A DNA stretch of 64,000 nucleotides from Streptomyces durmitorensis (GTDB lineage Bacteria; Actinomycetota; Actinomycetes; Streptomycetales; Streptomycetaceae). The notes under the pieces are model-generated. The model was not told the DNA's origin. It did no database searches and saw only the letters and a list, made by a program, of their open reading frames with translations. Position numbers and translations under genes: made by a program. The first letter of the stretch is position 1, and every line of letters starts with the position of its first letter. Where the stretch lies: contig NZ_CP097289.1 of assembly GCF_023498005.1 (NCBI RefSeq), positions 1,674,001 to 1,738,000 on the forward strand, read 5' to 3'. Positions 25,445 through 35,133 of this stretch are shown here, piece after piece.

Positions 25445-27076
25445 ATGTCTACTTCCCCCACCTCCATCACCTGCGCGTCGCTCGGCTTCGACTGGCCGGA
25501 CGGCACCCATGTCTTCGACGGGCTCCAGGTGGCCTTCGGTCCCGGCAGGACCGGGCTCATCGGCGTCAACGGATCAGGGAAGTCAACCCTGTTGAAGCTC
25601 GTCGCCGGTGAGCTCACGCCGAGCGAGGGCAGCGTCCGCGTCGCAGGGGACATCGGGTACCTGCCGCAGAACGTCACCCTCGACACGCGTCTGCGCGTCG
25701 ACGAGGTCCTCGGTATCGCGCCGGCTCGCGCCGCCCTGCACGCCATCGAGGCGGGCGACGTGGCCGAGGAGCACTTCACGACGGTCGGCGACGACTGGGA
25801 CGTCGAGGAGCGCGCCGTGGCGACCCTCGACCAGCTCGGCCTCGGCCACATCGGCCTCGACCGGACGACCGGGGAGGTCTCGGGCGGCGAGTCCGTGCTG
25901 CTGCGCCTCGCCGCGCTGCTCCTTCGCCGGCCCGACGTGCTCCTGCTCGACGAACCCACCAACAACCTCGACCTGTACGCCCGTCGGCGCCTGTACGCGG
26001 CCGTCGACGCCTGGTCCGGAGTCCTGGTCGTGGTCAGCCACGACCGTGAACTCCTCGACCTGGTCGACCAGATCGCCGATCTGCGGGACGGAGAGGTCAC
26101 GTGGTACGGAGGCAACTTCACCGCGTACGAGGAGGCGCTGGCCGCCGAACAGGAGGCGGCGGAGCGCATGGTGCGCGTCGCCGAGTCCGATCTGAAGAAG
26201 CAGAAGCGCGAACTGTCCGATGCGCACGTCAAGTTGGCCCGGCGCAAGCGCTACGGCCAGAAGATGTGGGACACCAAGCGCGAGCCGAAGGTCGTCATGG
26301 GCGAGCGCAAGCGCCAGGCCCAGGTGTCCGCCGGCAAGCACCGCATCATGCACGAGGAGAAACTCAGCGAGGCGAAGGAGCGCCTCGACGACGCCGTAGA
26401 GGCGGTGCGGGACGACGACGAGATCCGCGTCGACCTGCCGTTCACCGCGGTCCCGCCGGGCCGCACCGTGCTCACCCTGCGCGAGCTCACGCTGCACTAC
26501 GGCGCGCGCGTGCAGGGCGAGTTCGAGCTGCGCGGGCCCGAGCGGGTCGCGCTGGTCGGCCGCAACGGCGCGGGCAAGACCACGCTCCTGCGGACGATCG
26601 CCGGAGAGCTGGCGGCCGTGGAGGGAGAGGCGCTCGCACACGTCCCGCTGCGTTTCCTGCCACAGCGCCTCGACGTGCTCGACGAGGCGCTGACCGTCGC
26701 CGAGAACGTGGCGCGCTTCGCGCCCGACGCCACCAACAACCGGATCCGGGCCCGCCTGGCCCGCTTCCTGTTCAAGGGGGCACGGGCCGACCAGCCCGCG
26801 GCGACCCTGTCGGGCGGCGAACGGTTCCGGGCGGCGCTGGCCGCGCTGCTGCTCGCGGAGCCCGCGCCGCAGCTCCTGATGCTCGACGAGCCGACGAACA
26901 ACCTCGACATGGCGAGCGTGAAACAGCTGGCCACGGCCCTGGAGTCGTACGAGGGAGCGCTGATCGTGGCCAGTCACGACGTGCCGTTCCTGGAGTCGAT
27001 CGGCATCACACGCTGGCTGCTTCTCGATGGAGAAATGAAAGAAATCACGACAGAAGCTGTCGGGTATTTTGGCTAG
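25445..27076 (+). CDS. ABC-F family ATP-binding protein (likely ribosome protection)
   Basis: Protein of 543 residues with two ABC domains and no membrane segment, the ABC-F pattern. Walker A motifs are GVNGSGKST (about 40-48) and GRNGAGKTT; signature motifs SGGESVLLR and SGGERFRAA; Walker B LLLDEPTNNLD and LMLDEPTNNLD, both followed by a His switch (VSHDRE, ASHDVP). Between them is a long charged linker (about 240-325, LKKQKRELSDAHVKLARRKR) that in resistance ABC-Fs reaches the ribosomal exit site. Members either rescue translation or dislodge antibiotics. The attenuator-like leader argues for an antibiotic-responsive resistance factor. The UvrA-like gene follows after ten bases. Confidence 0.9.
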   Translation: MSTSPTSITCASLGFDWPDGTHVFDGLQVAFGPGRTGLIGVNGSGKSTLLKLVAGELTPSEGSVRVAGDIGYLPQNVTLDTRLRVDEVLGIAPARAALHAIEAGDVAEEHFTTVGDDWDVEERAVATLDQLGLGHIGLDRTTGEVSGGESVLLRLAALLLRRPDVLLLDEPTNNLDLYARRRLYAAVDAWSGVLVVVSHDRELLDLVDQIADLRDGEVTWYGGNFTAYEEALAAEQEAAERMVRVAESDLKKQKRELSDAHVKLARRKRYGQKMWDTKREPKVVMGERKRQAQVSAGKHRIMHEEKLSEAKERLDDAVEAVRDDDEIRVDLPFTAVPPGRTVLTLRELTLHYGARVQGEFELRGPERVALVGRNGAGKTTLLRTIAGELAAVEGEALAHVPLRFLPQRLDVLDEALTVAENVARFAPDATNNRIRARLARFLFKGARADQPAATLSGGERFRAALAALLLAEPAPQLLMLDEPTNNLDMASVKQLATALESYEGALIVASHDVPFLESIGITRWLLLDGEMKEITTEAVGYFG

Positions 27077-27086
27077 CTTCGGGTGT

Positions 27087-29378
27087 ATGCACCAATACAT
27101 CACGATCACCGGAGCCCGTGAGAACAACCTCAAGGAGGTGAACCTGCGCATTCCGAAGGACCGGCTCACGGTCTTCACCGGCGTCTCGGGGTCGGGGAAG
27201 TCGTCGGTCGTGTTCGACACGATCGCGGTCGAGTCGCAGCGCCAGCTGAACGAGACCTTCACGTGGTTCGTCCGCAACCGGCTGCCGAAGTACGAGCGGC
27301 CGCACGCGGACACCATCGAGGAGCTCTCGCCCGCGATCGTCGTCGACCAGCGGCCGATCGGCGGCCACTCCCGGTCCACGGTGGGCACGATGACGGACAT
27401 CTACTCGGTGATGCGCGTGCTGTTCTCGCGGCACGGCACACCGAGTGCCGGTCCCGCGACCGCGTACTCGTTCAACGACCCGTCGGGCATGTGCCCCCGG
27501 TGCCACGGCCTGGGCAAGACGGTACGGCCCGACTACGACCGCATCCTGGACCCCGCCAAGTCCCTGGCGGACGGCGCGATCCTCTTCCCGCCGTTCGCCG
27601 TGGGGACCTGGCAGGGCCAGACGTACACCAACACGCCCGACCTGGACACGCACAAGCCGGTGGGGCAATTCACCGAGGAGGAACGGGAGTTCCTCATGCG
27701 CGGCGGGAAGAGCGGCGGCAAGGTCAACGTCGACAACACCGGCGGCGCGCGGGACATCGACTACGAAGGGCTCGCCGACCGCTTCGAGCGGCTCTACCTC
27801 AACCGCGACCTCTCCGCGCTCTCCCAGAAGACGCGCGACCTGGTGCAGCGCTTCCTCGTCGAGGGCGAGTGCGACGCCTGCGACGGGGCGCGGCTCAACG
27901 AGGCGGCGCTCGCCACCCGTATCGACGGGCTGAACATCGCCGACTGCTCGCGCATGGAGGTCACCGACCTCATCGCCGCCCTGGAGCGGATCGACGACCC
28001 GGTGGCGGGCCCGATCGCGGCGGCTGCCGTGGCCGCCCTGGAGCGGATCGAGGCGATCGGACTCGGCTACCTCAGCCTCGGCCGCGAGACGTCCACGCTC
28101 TCCGGCGGCGAGGGCCAGCGCCTGAAGACGGTGCGGCACCTCGGCTCCAGCCTGACCGGCATGACGTACATCTTCGACGAGCCGAGCGTCGGCCTGCACC
28201 CGCGCGACGTGAGCCGGCTCAACGACCTGCTGCTGCGCCTGCGCGACAAGGGCAACACCGTCCTGGTCGTCGAGCACGACCCGGACGTGATCGCCGTCGC
28301 GGACCATGTCGTCGACATGGGTCCGACGGCGGGCACGGGCGGCGGTCTGGTCGTCTTCGAGGGGACACCGGACGAGCTGCGCCGCGCGGACACGCTCACG
28401 GGCCGGCACCTGCGCCGCTCCACCGGCGTCAAGGAGAGCCCGCGTGAGGCCATCGGCGGGCGCTGGGTCAAGGGCGCCGATCTGCACAACCTCAAGGACG
28501 TGAGCGTGCGCGTGCCGACCGGGGTGCTCACCGCCGTGACGGGCGTCGCGGGCTCGGGCAAGAGCACGCTGGTGTCGGGGGCGTTCGTCGCCGAGCATCC
28601 GAACGCCGTGGTCGTCGACCAGTCGGGCATCGGCGTCTCGGGCCGTTCGACCCCGGCGACGTACCTCGGGATCATGGACTCGCTGCGCAAGCTCTTCGCG
28701 CGGGAGACCGGCCAGGACGCGGGCCTGTTCAGCTTCAACTCCAGTGGCGCGTGCGAGAGTTGCCAGGGCCGCGGGATCATCTACAGCGACCTGGCGTTCA
28801 TGGATCCGGTGACCACGACCTGCGAGGCGTGCGAGGGGCGCCGCTTCAAGGAGGAGGTGCTCCGGCTCACCGTCGGCTCCAGCTCCATCGCCGACGTGCT
28901 CGACATGACGGCCGAGCGCGCCCTGGACTTCCTGGCCACCGTCGACGACACGGCGGTACGCCGCAGGCTGCGGGCCCTGCACGACGTGGGGCTCACCTAC
29001 CTGACGCTCGGGCAGCCGCTGAGCACCCTGTCGGGCGGCGAGCGCCAGCGCATCAAGCTCGCCACGCAGCTGCACCGGACGGGCACCACGTACGTCCTGG
29101 ACGAGCCGACGACCGGCCTGCACATGGCGGACGTGGACGGCCTGCTCGCCCTCCTGGACCGGCTCGTCGACGCGGGGAACACCGTGATCGTCGTCGAGCA
29201 CAACCTGGAGGTCGTCAAGCACGCGGACTGGGTGATCGACCTCGGCCCCGACGGCGGCAAGCACGGCGGCCGGATCGTCTTCGAGGGCACGCCGGGGCAG
29301 CTGCTCGACGCGGACGGCTCGTTCACCGCCGCTCATCTGCGACGAGACCTGGGCCTGGACCCCTCCCACGCTGCATGA
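27087..29378 (+). CDS. UvrA-like ABC ATPase, short class (UvrA2/DrrC type)
   Basis: Protein of 763 residues. Motifs: Walker A GVSGSGKSS (32-40) and GVAGSGKST; first zinc motif CPRCHGLG with CDACDG; signature STLSGGEGQRLK and TLSGGERQRIK; second zinc motif CESCQGRG with CEACEGRR; Walker B YIFDEPSVGLHP and VLDEPTTGLH. It is about 200 residues shorter than the housekeeping UvrA and seems to lack the UvrB-binding insert, so it is the class tied to drug-DNA damage tolerance rather than standard repair. ATG 27087 lies ten bases after the ABC-F stop without a strong ribosome site, so translation is probably coupled. Confidence 0.9.
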   Translation: MHQYITITGARENNLKEVNLRIPKDRLTVFTGVSGSGKSSVVFDTIAVESQRQLNETFTWFVRNRLPKYERPHADTIEELSPAIVVDQRPIGGHSRSTVGTMTDIYSVMRVLFSRHGTPSAGPATAYSFNDPSGMCPRCHGLGKTVRPDYDRILDPAKSLADGAILFPPFAVGTWQGQTYTNTPDLDTHKPVGQFTEEEREFLMRGGKSGGKVNVDNTGGARDIDYEGLADRFERLYLNRDLSALSQKTRDLVQRFLVEGECDACDGARLNEAALATRIDGLNIADCSRMEVTDLIAALERIDDPVAGPIAAAAVAALERIEAIGLGYLSLGRETSTLSGGEGQRLKTVRHLGSSLTGMTYIFDEPSVGLHPRDVSRLNDLLLRLRDKGNTVLVVEHDPDVIAVADHVVDMGPTAGTGGGLVVFEGTPDELRRADTLTGRHLRRSTGVKESPREAIGGRWVKGADLHNLKDVSVRVPTGVLTAVTGVAGSGKSTLVSGAFVAEHPNAVVVDQSGIGVSGRSTPATYLGIMDSLRKLFARETGQDAGLFSFNSSGACESCQGRGIIYSDLAFMDPVTTTCEACEGRRFKEEVLRLTVGSSSIADVLDMTAERALDFLATVDDTAVRRRLRALHDVGLTYLTLGQPLSTLSGGERQRIKLATQLHRTGTTYVLDEPTTGLHMADVDGLLALLDRLVDAGNTVIVVEHNLEVVKHADWVIDLGPDGGKHGGRIVFEGTPGQLLDADGSFTAAHLRRDLGLDPSHAA

Positions 29379-29453
29379 TGTGCGGCAACACCCCGGCCCG
29401 GCGCCCGCCGGGCGGGGGCGCCCCCGCCGCTCCACCCCTACGGAGAGCATCCC

Positions 29454-30230
29454 GTGCCCAGCAAGAAAGCGCTGATCCGCCGTCCAGGACCGCGCCTCGC
29501 CGAAGGCCTGGTCACGCACGTCGAGCGGACCCCGGTCGACGCGGGGCTCGCTCTTGAGCAGTGGGAGGCGTACGCCGACGCGCTGCGGGCGCACGGCTGG
29601 GAGACGGTCGAGGTGGAACCCGCCGACGACTGCCCGGACGCGGTCTTCGTCGAGGACGCGGTCGTCGTCTTCCGCAATGTGGCACTGATCGCCCGTCCCG
29701 GCGCCGAGTCCCGGCGGCCGGAGACGGAGGGCGTGGAGGAGGCGGTGGCGCGGCTCGGCGCCTCCGTGAACTGGGTGTGGGAGCCGGGGACGCTGGACGG
29801 CGGCGACATCCTCAAGGTCGGTGACACGATCTACGTGGGCCGGGGCGGGCGAACGAACGCCGCCGGGGTACGACAGCTGCGGGCCGCCTTCGAACCGCTC
29901 GGGGCGCGGGTCGTGGCCGTACCCGTGGCCAAGGTCCTGCATCTGAAGTCGGCGGTGACGGCGCTGCCGGACGGCACGGTCATCGGCTACCCGCCGCTGG
30001 TGGACACGCCCTCGCTCTTCCCGCGCTTCCTGCCGGTGCCCGAGGAGTCCGGGGCCCACGTGGTGCTGCTCGGCGGCGCGAAGCTGCTGATGGCGGCGAG
30101 CGCGCCGAAGAGCGCGGAGCTGCTCGCGGACCTCGGTTTCGACCCCGTGATGGTGGACATCAGCGAGTTCGAGAAGCTCGAAGGCTGTGTGACATGCCTC
30201 TCAGTGCGGCTGAGGGAGCTGTACGCGTGA
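29454..30230 (+). CDS. ddaH: Dimethylargininase (DDAH)
   Basis: Enzyme of 258 residues of the guanidino-modifying superfamily that hydrolyses N-methylated arginines to citrulline and methylamine. Seen: PDAVFVEDAVVVF with conserved acidic residues, TLDGGDILKVG, the catalytic His in KVLHLKSAVTALPD, and the C-terminal nucleophile block LEGCVTCLSVRL (Cys248 by position in the family). GTG 29454 has ACGGAGAG upstream. It lies 75 bases behind the UvrA-like gene and may be read from the same transcript, but has no functional link to it. Confidence 0.92.
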   Translation: MPSKKALIRRPGPRLAEGLVTHVERTPVDAGLALEQWEAYADALRAHGWETVEVEPADDCPDAVFVEDAVVVFRNVALIARPGAESRRPETEGVEEAVARLGASVNWVWEPGTLDGGDILKVGDTIYVGRGGRTNAAGVRQLRAAFEPLGARVVAVPVAKVLHLKSAVTALPDGTVIGYPPLVDTPSLFPRFLPVPEESGAHVVLLGGAKLLMAASAPKSAELLADLGFDPVMVDISEFEKLEGCVTCLSVRLRELYA

Positions 30231-30300
30231 CCAGTCCTGGAGCGGGTGGGGCGCGAGGGGCACATGAGCCCCGCCGCCGCAAGCACTTTACGGAGGGCTT

Positions 30301-30356
30301 AACCTACGGCAACGTAACCTACGACACCGTAGGTAGGTAGCACCCGCTCGTGCTAC
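30301..30356. promoter_or_regulatory. Operator-like repeats upstream of the acyl-ACP desaturase
   Basis: ACCTACG-ACAC-CGTAGGT at 30317-30334 is a perfect 18-base dyad. A further half-site AACCTACG is at 30301-30308. A second perfect dyad, GTAGCAC-CCGCTC-GTGCTAC, spans 30337-30356. Such TetR-type sites control desaturase genes in other bacteria (DesT, FadR/FasR types). No regulator gene is adjacent. Confidence 0.6.
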
Positions 30357-30412
30357 CACGTAACCCCTACGCACGTAGTCCGTAAAAAAACTCCCGTCCC
30401 CCTGGAGCCCCC

Positions 30413-31384
30413 GTGACGATCACCTCTCCTCATCTCGGCAGCACGGACGACTGGACCGATGCCCGGTTGCTGTTCGCCCTGGAAGAAGTGGTCGAGAAGG
30501 AGCTCAACCGCCATCTGAAGGTGGCCAAGGACTGGATGCCGCACGAGTACGTCCCGTTCTCCGACGCCCGGAACTTCCCCGGCTACTTCGAGGACGGCGA
30601 GGCCTGGCAGCCCGAGCAGTCCAAGGTCACCGACATCGGCAAGATCGCCCTTGTCGTCAACCTGCTGACCGAGGACAACCTCCCCAGCTACCACCACGAG
30701 ATCGCGTCCCTCTTCGGCCGCGACGGCGCCTGGGGCACCTGGGTGCACCGCTGGACCGCCGAGGAGGGCCGCCACGGCATCGTGATGCGCGACTACCTCC
30801 TGGCCTCGCGCGCCGTGGACCCGGACAAGCTCGAGCAGTTCCGCATGGCGCACATGGCCGAGGGCTTCGAGTCGGACAACCGGCACTCGATGCTGCACTC
30901 GGTCGCGTACGTGGCCTTCCAGGAGCTCGCGACCCGCGTCTCGCACCGCAACACCGGCCACCAGTCGGGCGACCCCGTCTGCGACCGCATGCTGGCGCGC
31001 ATCGCGACCGACGAGAACCTGCACATGGTCTTCTACCGCAACCTCCTGGGCGCGGCCTTCGAACTCGCCCCGGACCTCACGATGCAGTCCGTGCGCGATG
31101 TCGTCGTCAACTTCCGGATGCCCGGACACGGCATGCCCGGCTTCGAGCGGGCCGCCGCGCAGATGGCGATCGGCGAGATCTACAACATGCGCATCCACCA
31201 CGACGACGTGATCCAGCCCGTCCTTCGCTACCTCAAGGTCATGGAGATCGGTGGGCTCGGCCCCGAGGGTCTGAAGGCCCAGGAAGAGCTCGGTCTGTAC
31301 ATGAACGGACTCGACAGCGAGGCCAGCAAGTTCGACGAGAAGCTGGCCGCTCGCAAGGCGCGGATGGCGGCTCGGGGCAAGTAG
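30413..31384 (+). CDS. Acyl-ACP desaturase (ferritin-like diiron)
   Basis: Soluble fatty-acyl-ACP desaturase of 323 residues, which introduces a double bond using a diiron centre and ferredoxin. Ligand motifs in the helical bundle: LLTEDNLPSYHHEI, TAEEGRHGIVMRDYL (ExxH) and ATDENLHMVFYRN (ExxH); the second half has the membrane-lipid DesA-like SVRDVVVNFRMPGHGMPGF. It is of the actinobacterial DesA1/A2 class. The start is GTG 30413, eleven bases after CTGGAG. Dyads upstream suggest regulation by a fatty-acid-sensing repressor. Followed by a strong hairpin. Confidence 0.92.
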   Translation: MTITSPHLGSTDDWTDARLLFALEEVVEKELNRHLKVAKDWMPHEYVPFSDARNFPGYFEDGEAWQPEQSKVTDIGKIALVVNLLTEDNLPSYHHEIASLFGRDGAWGTWVHRWTAEEGRHGIVMRDYLLASRAVDPDKLEQFRMAHMAEGFESDNRHSMLHSVAYVAFQELATRVSHRNTGHQSGDPVCDRMLARIATDENLHMVFYRNLLGAAFELAPDLTMQSVRDVVVNFRMPGHGMPGFERAAAQMAIGEIYNMRIHHDDVIQPVLRYLKVMEIGGLGPEGLKAQEELGLYMNGLDSEASKFDEKLAARKARMAARGK

Positions 31385-31416
31385 CCCCTCCGAGGTAGTC
31401 GGGCGGGTGGGAAGCA

Positions 31417-31435
31417 TCCGCCGCGAAGCGGCGGA
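31417..31435. terminator. Terminator hairpin between desaturase and HEAT-repeat gene
   Basis: TCCGCCGC-GAA-GCGGCGGA (31417-31435), between convergent genes. Stem and the adjoining GGGCGGGTGGG are the same as the hairpin at 3811-3845 in inverted orientation. Confidence 0.75.
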
Positions 31436-31438
31436 GCA

Positions 31439-34400
31439 CTACTCGTACGACGTGCACACACCCAGCGCCGCGTCCCGGACGTCCGGGACGCGGTGGGCCC
31501 GTAGGCGGGCCAGCAGGTCCCGCCACGGAGCCGGCCAGTCCATCCGCTCCCCGAGGGATTCCACCGCCGCCACGGCGAAGAGACCGGACGCGTGGCCGCC
31601 CTCCTCGGCGAGGCGGCGCGCCACCGGCAGCAGCGGGGCCGTCTCCCCCTCCGCGTCAGCCAGGCGCGCCCCCAGCGTCGCCGCGGTCCGCACCGCGAGC
31701 GCGGGGCGCCCCTCGTGCAGCCCGGCGAGCCGCAACAGCGCCTCCCCCACCGCGGCGGGCCCGGCGTCCAGCGCCACCGCCCCGGCCAGCACCTCGGCGG
31801 CCTGCGGCACGAAATCCCCGTACCCGGCGAGCAGCCCGCCTGCCCGCAGGGCAGCGCCCCGGTACACCTCGCCCGCATCGGCCAGCGTCTGCGCCAGATA
31901 CTCGATCCGCCGCCGCGCGGGCAGATCCCGGTCCGGTGACGTGACCCCATCGGCCCCCGCAAGCGCCGCGAGGGCCCCGCACAACGCCTCGTCCCCGCGC
32001 GGCGCGTTCGCCGCGGCCGTCACGAGCCCCCGCGCCGCCACCTGCCACGTCGACCGGCGGACGAGATCCGCCACCGCGTCCGCGAGCACCGAGGCCGCGT
32101 CCGGCGACCAAGGGGCCCACCGCGCGAGGGCGGCGAGCGCGAGGGCCGCGGCCTCGTCGTCCTCCGTGCCCACCGCCTCGCGCACGAGACGCGCGTACCG
32201 CTCCCGATGCCCCTGCGCCAGATCCAGCGGCCGCACCCGCAGCACAGCCGTCCGCAGCACCGCATCGCCCCCGGCCGCGTCCCGCAGCAGCCCCCACACC
32301 CGCTCCTCGCCGAGCAGCCCGCCCGCGAAGGCGACACACGCCGCCCGTACGTCGCGGTGGGCGTCCGGCGACTCGTAGGCGTCGCCGAGCAGCGCCGCCG
32401 CCTCGGACGCGGGCAGCCGCACAGCTGCGAGCCGCGCGGCCTCCTTGCGGCTCGTCACCTTCTTGCCGGGGCCGCACAGGACCTCCCGCAGCAGCACCGC
32501 GAGCCGGGACGGCGGGACATGCCGTGACGCCTGCGTCGCCGCGTACACCGCGACCCGCGCCCGCTCGCCTCCCGCGTGCGCGAGCAGCTCGGGCAGCGCG
32601 TCCCCGGGCCGCGCGATGTGGGCGAGCGCGCCGAGGGCCGCCTCGGCGAGCACGGTGTCGGGCGATCCGGTCCAGCGGCGGACGAGCTCCTCCCCCGCGC
32701 CGGGCACGGCCGCACCGCGCGCGATCGCCGCGGCGCGGTTCCACAGCGGAAGACCCGCGTCACCGGCGGCCTGCTCCAACTGCCGTGCCAGTGCCTCCTG
32801 TTGGCGAGGAAGCCAGCGGCTGATCTGCCAGGCGTAGGCGTCCACCGTCCACGGCGCGCCCTTGGTCAGGAACCGCCCGTACGGAGGTGTGCCGGACAGG
32901 AGTTGATCGAGCAGGTCCGTGCGGCGTGCGCACAGCAGGGAGCGGACCGGGACGAGCGCGCCCGCCGACGGCTCCTGTGCCAGGACACGGGCGACGCGTT
33001 CGTCGCGGGTCGCGGGCGGCTCGAGCCACAGGTCGATCGCCCTGGACACGGTCGCGTTGCTGCCGAACCGGATGGCCTGCCACAGGAGTTCCTGCAGCTC
33101 CGCCATGCCGGCGGCCCGGCGGCCGACCGCGCGGGCCAGCGCGAAGGCGAGGCTGTAGTCGGACTTCTCGGCTCCCGCCTCGATCCAGGGGCGCAGCGCG
33201 TCGAACACGTCGTGTTCCTGGCCGCGGCGCAGGGTGTGGTCCAGGCGCCCGAGGTCGGCGCCGCCGGTGTTGCCGGAGATCCGGACGAGCGTGCGCAGCG
33301 CCCAGTTCACCAACTCCCGCTGTCCGCCTGCCGCGTGCTCGCGCAGTACGGCGACGGCCAGGCGGCTGAGGCTGCCGCGGGTGCCGTGCGAGGAGTCGCG
33401 GGCCGCGACGGCGTCCACCGAGATCCGGTCCAGGAACGGTTCGGCGTCGGCACCGAAGAGGGCGGGCCGGGTCTCGGCGAGCGCGGACAGGGCGGCGGCC
33501 CGCACCGGGTCCTGCTCGTTCGCGAGCCGGGTCATCTCTTCGAGGACAGCGGTGACTTGGGCCGGTTCGCCGGAGCGTGCGGCGTTGCGGACGAGCAGCG
33601 GCCACGCCTCGGCGCGGTCGTCGGCGGCGGGCCGCCGGGTCGCCGCCACCAGACGGTCGCGCACCTGCGCGCACGGCAGGAAGGACTCGGCGAGCAGCAC
33701 GGAACTCCACTGCCCGCCACGCTCCTTGACCCGCTCGGCCGTCCGCCGCGCCTCGTCGGCCACGGCGCTGCGGGGCAGCGCGTCCAGGACGGCCCCGTCG
33801 ACGGTGCCGAACCCCGCGCCGCGCCCCTCGACGGCCCGCGCGTGCACGGCGGCACGCTCAGCGGGCGCGTGCGCGAGCATCAGCCGGGCGAGTTCGGCGG
33901 AGTCGTCGGCGACGGGAGTTCGGGAGCGCCCGAGCGGGCGAGCTTGTACAGCACGGACGGGGTGAGCGCACCGCTGCGCCGCAGCGGCCACCCCCAGGTC
34001 CCGCACAGGATCGTCAGGACCCGCCCCGGTGCCGCGTCGGCCAACACACCTAGACGAAAACGGAGTTGATGGGGAAACACGCTGGGCGCGAACCGGTCGA
34101 GCAGGTCGAGCACCCGGACCGGCTCCGACTCCGTGGCCGCCGCGACGCCCGCCGCGTACCGCTGCCACCACCCGTCCCGCAGCGCATCGGGCAGCGCGCC
34201 GAGCTCGCGCGCCGCCACGTCGAGCAGCGCGTCCGCGTGCCGCCTCGCCAACGGCCGCCACCCGCGCACGGAATGGAAGAGCTCCGGCAGCAGCCGCCGC
34301 ACGACCGGCTCGGAGCAGCCAGGCAGCAGCCTGGCCGCCTCCACGTCGCCCCACTCGCGCCGCAGCGGGCCGATGACGCGGTCGGCGAGTGCGGTGCGGC

Positions 34401-34770
34401 GCCCGGCGACGATCGCACGCAGCAACTGCCGCCGCACCGCCTCGGGAGCGTCGTGGAGCGCGGCCTCGAACGCGGCGTCCGGCACCCCGTGGCTCCGCGC
34501 GGCCCGCAGGGCGTGGCCGCGCACGAAGGGGTCGGGGTCGGCGAGCCGGGCCGCGGTCCACTCGGTGTCCCCGCCGGCGCAGGCCAGCACGACGGCCACC
34601 CCGCGCTCGTACGGGCCGCCGCTCTCCAGCTCCTCCAGGACGGTGCGCAGCGCGCCGCGCCCCGCGAAGTCCCGGGCACTCTCGGCGATCTCCCGCATCC
34701 GCCGGGGATACGGCAGGGGGTCGAGATCGGAGAGCAGATAGCGGGCGGCGGTCTTCTCGGGCAGAGCCAT
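31439..34770 (-). pseudogene. Large HEAT-repeat protein, interrupted by a frameshift
   Basis: The gene begins at ATG 34770 (MALPEKTAARYLLSDLDPLP) and would give about 1,110 residues of Ala/Arg/Leu-rich HEAT-like helical pairs, such as VRGHALRAARSHGVPDAAFE and AEAALGALAHIARPGD. The first 290 codons end in an early TGA at 33880. The matching continuation (VADDSAELARLMLAHAPAE) is in another frame from about 33915 and runs to TAG-type end 31439. The two halves together match a Streptomyces family I recall as a single long protein. The break is near GAACTCCCGTCGCC at about 33910-33925. It is either a true mutation or a base-call error. Function unknown. Confidence 0.75.
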
Positions 34771-34845
34771 GCGCGGATTCTGCCCGGCGGTACCGGCTCG
34801 GGGACAGCGGATTACCGAGCTGCCGAGAAGAGGATCACCGAGGGG

Positions 34846-34918
34846 GCGGGGCGGCTGGATTCGAACCAGCGTGTTCCGGTTTTGGAGACCGACGCGACAG
34901 CCTCTGCGCTACGACCCC
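34846..34918 (-). tRNA. tRNA-Trp(CCA)-like gene, atypical
   Basis: The minus strand folds as a tRNA. The anticodon arm is TCGGT-CTCCAAA-ACCGG with anticodon CCA (Trp); the T arm GCTGG-TTCGAAT-CCAGC is perfect; the D stem (GCG/CGC) has a GG-containing loop. The acceptor is unusual: the 7-bp form has a mismatch and a G-G end, but GGGCGGGG and CG on the 5' side pair with CG and CCCCGCCC on the 3' side if one T is bulged, making a 10-bp stem. No CCA is encoded and base 73 would be C, not the G usual for TrpRS. It may be a specialised or decayed tRNA. Confidence 0.55.
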
Positions 34919-34984
34919 GCCCTTGGGCCGGATCCTATCCTCCGGCTTCGGGCCGGGAGCCACGGGCGGCCCGGATGGGCACCA

Positions 34985-35030
34985 CGCCGCGCAAGGGGCG
35001 CGGTGAACTGCGCGACCCGCCCCCACCGGC
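34985..35030. repeat. Half copy of the intergenic GGGGCGCGG-AACTGCGCGACC repeat
   Basis: AGGGGCGCGGTGAACTGCGC followed by GACCCGCCCCCACCGGCGCCCG, near 34987-35025, is the same element as at 14567-14682 but without its inverted partner. It lies downstream of the SDR gene, between it and the Trp-type tRNA. Confidence 0.6.
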
Positions 35031-35105
35031 GCCCGCGGTCGCTCACGTCCCCGGGGCCACACCGCCCCGGCAGCGGGGCACGGCACGCCCCCGGGGCACG
35101 CCCTG

Positions 35106-35133
35106 GAACGGCCCGCCGTCCGCAGGGCCGTTC
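35106..35133 (-). terminator. Terminator overlapping the SDR stop codon
   Basis: GAACGGCCC (35106-35114) pairs perfectly with GGGCCGTTC (35125-35133) across a ten-base loop. The stem starts within the stop codon of the SDR gene. Confidence 0.65.

Noticed and set aside
27045..30059. 1,000-codon minus-strand frame opposite the UvrA-like and DDAH genes
   Set aside because: Antisense shadow of two well-supported genes, with no ribosome site and no homology.
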